A DNA stretch of 5,742 nucleotides from contig JAFUJE010000135.1 in assembly GCA_017473795.1 (NCBI GenBank), forward strand, positions 1 to 5,742, written 5' to 3'. This stretch comes from Clostridia bacterium. GTDB lineage: Bacteria; Bacillota; Clostridia; Christensenellales; UBA1242. Below, one piece after another: positions 4,724-5,742 of this stretch (position 1 is its first letter; each line of letters starts with the position of its first letter). The translations under genes were made by a program, and so were the position numbers. The notes beneath the pieces were generated by a model. That model searched no databases. It saw nothing but the letters and a program-made list of their open reading frames with translations, and had not been told where the DNA came from.

Positions 4724-5742
4724 ATGAGTAAATACGATAGTTCAATTTTATTAAACAAAACCCCAGCCATTTTTATGGAAAATGCCTTCTTAGATGGTAG
4801 CGTTCTGGGAAATGGGCGTGTTGGTGTTGCCATTCTTGGTGCAATTTCAAATGAGCAAATTTTAATTAACCACAGTGCTTTGGTTCATCATGGTAAAAAT
4901 GGTGTTTTACAAGATGTTAGTGATGATTTTATAACTTTACGTAAAAAATTTGCTGATGGCAAAATTATGGAAGTTGAAAAAGCCTTGGAAAAAGCTTTTA
5001 TTAAGAAAAATTGTCATTTAGCACCAGCACAACCTAAGCCAATGGTAAAAATCAAATTAGATTTTTATAATACCGGTGTTATTACTAATTATGAACGTTT
5101 GACTGATATGCGAAACGGCGAATTAGCTGTTAGTTTCTGTGCTGACGAAAAAGAAGAAACTTTGCGTCGTGTTTCAATTGCTAAAACCACAGATGTTGTA
5201 GCTTATCACGCAACAAAATCTAATGGTAAAATTCGTGTGGCTGTTCAATTACAACCTTGTGACGAAGGAAATAAATTTAATAATATAAAATACGAAAATG
5301 GTTATCTTTATTTTAGTTCACGCAGTGAAAACGGACGTGACTATGGTTTGGTAGTACGTTTGATTGTTGCTGGTGGTAACGTGCAAATTGCTAACAATGT
5401 TGTAACCTTAAAAGATATTAATGAATTAACAATTTTGGCTAAGCCTTTTGTTAATAGTGATGCAACTACAGAATTCAATAAAATCAAAATGGAATTATCT
5501 TTAATTAAAGATAGTTATAATAAGTTAGCAACACGCAATGCAGCACCTTTTAAACGTGCTTTCGAAGAAACCGACTTAGAATTAAATTCTGTTAAAACAG
5601 AAGCAGATTTAAAAGAATTAATTGATAAAACAGGAAACAATGAATTAACTCCGGAATTGTTAGAACGTATGTGGAATTTTGCCAAGTATTTATGTATTTG
5701 CATGGACGGGGCATTAATGACACCAGCAGGCTTGTGGTGTGC
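4724..5742 (+). CDS. GH95-type glycoside hydrolase, N-terminal part (truncated by window end)
   Basis: An open frame of 339 codons running off the right edge. LGNGRVGVAILG (28-39) followed by EQILIN (44-49) matches the N-terminal beta domain of GH95 enzymes (the usual pattern is PLGNGRLGAMVFGG, then an LNEDTLW-like motif). The region from YERLTDMRNGELAV onward corresponds to their YxRxLDL-x-x-A strand and the following RE-x-F-x-S. Residues about 307-338 resemble the helical entry to the catalytic barrel (RYLxxSSxxGxxPANLQGxW in relatives; here AKYLCICMDGALMTPAGLW). GH95 members are mainly alpha-L-fucosidases, some alpha-L-galactosidases. The catalytic (alpha/alpha)6 barrel and its acidic residues lie beyond the window, so activity and specificity cannot be judged. 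There is no signal peptide or lipobox, so a cytoplasmic enzyme acting on imported oligosaccharides is inferred. The match is divergent: INHSALVHHG replaces the usual NEDTLWSGG. The ATG start is supported by the promoter spacing. Confidence 0.75.
   Translation, partial: MSKYDSSILLNKTPAIFMENAFLDGSVLGNGRVGVAILGAISNEQILINHSALVHHGKNGVLQDVSDDFITLRKKFADGKIMEVEKALEKAFIKKNCHLAPAQPKPMVKIKLDFYNTGVITNYERLTDMRNGELAVSFCADEKEETLRRVSIAKTTDVVAYHATKSNGKIRVAVQLQPCDEGNKFNNIKYENGYLYFSSRSENGRDYGLVVRLIVAGGNVQIANNVVTLKDINELTILAKPFVNSDATTEFNKIKMELSLIKDSYNKLATRNAAPFKRAFEETDLELNSVKTEADLKELIDKTGNNELTPELLERMWNFAKYLCICMDGALMTPAGLWC

Noticed and set aside
5515..5703. 62-codon minus-strand frame opposite the GH95 gene
   Set aside because: It is antisense to conserved GH95-like coding sequence; the translation resembles no family and no start signal is seen.
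1..5742. CRISPR array, insertion sequence, tRNA or rRNA, or a defence or biosynthetic system
   Set aside because: No regularly spaced repeats, transposase-like frame, terminal inverted repeats or tRNA-like cloverleaf arms were seen. The identified genes are metabolic or cell-wall functions.

Overview
The window looks like ordinary chromosome of a low-GC, anaerobic bacterium, most likely Bacillota (clostridia-like or a related gut lineage). The evidence is AT-rich sequence, a YlmC/YmxH-type PRC-barrel protein (a family best known from spore-forming Bacillota), an oxygen-sensitive pyruvate:ferredoxin oxidoreductase (PFOR) and a D-Ala-D-Ala ligase, which implies peptidoglycan. All three visible stop codons are TAA and Trp is TGG, so nothing suggests a variant genetic code. 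The sequence cannot place the organism more finely.

Layout. Positions 1-21 (minus) are the probable first seven codons of a gene running off the left edge. The divergent gap 22-90 holds an inverted repeat and candidate promoters. A small YlmC/YmxH gene (91-417, plus) converges on a large single-chain PFOR gene (414-3560, minus); their stop codons share the palindrome TTAA. An 88-bp divergent gap (3561-3648) carries back-to-back promoters for the PFOR gene and for an atypical ddl-family ligase (3649-4695, plus). Then, 28 bp on, comes the 5' part of a GH95-type glycoside hydrolase gene (4724 to the window end), whose -35 box lies inside the last codons of ddl. There is no gene-free stretch over 300 bp, and I see no RNA gene, mobile element or CRISPR array.

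How the genes relate. They are not an obvious pathway: pyruvate oxidation with ferredoxin reduction, cell-wall dipeptide synthesis, and breakdown of fucosylated or galactosylated oligosaccharides. Each appears to be its own transcription unit.

The most notable shared property is how the genes begin. None of the five starts has a Shine-Dalgarno sequence, and each has a candidate -10 hexamer 7-11 nt before the ATG. The three best cases have a -35 box exactly 17 bp further upstream. The mRNAs are therefore predicted to be leaderless or to have leaders of only a few nucleotides. Two proteins are also structurally unusual. The PFOR is compact, lacking about 64 residues inside its C-terminal TPP domain and much of the usual C-terminal tail. 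The Ddl has a remodelled, shortened active-site segment with His in place of a conserved Ser.
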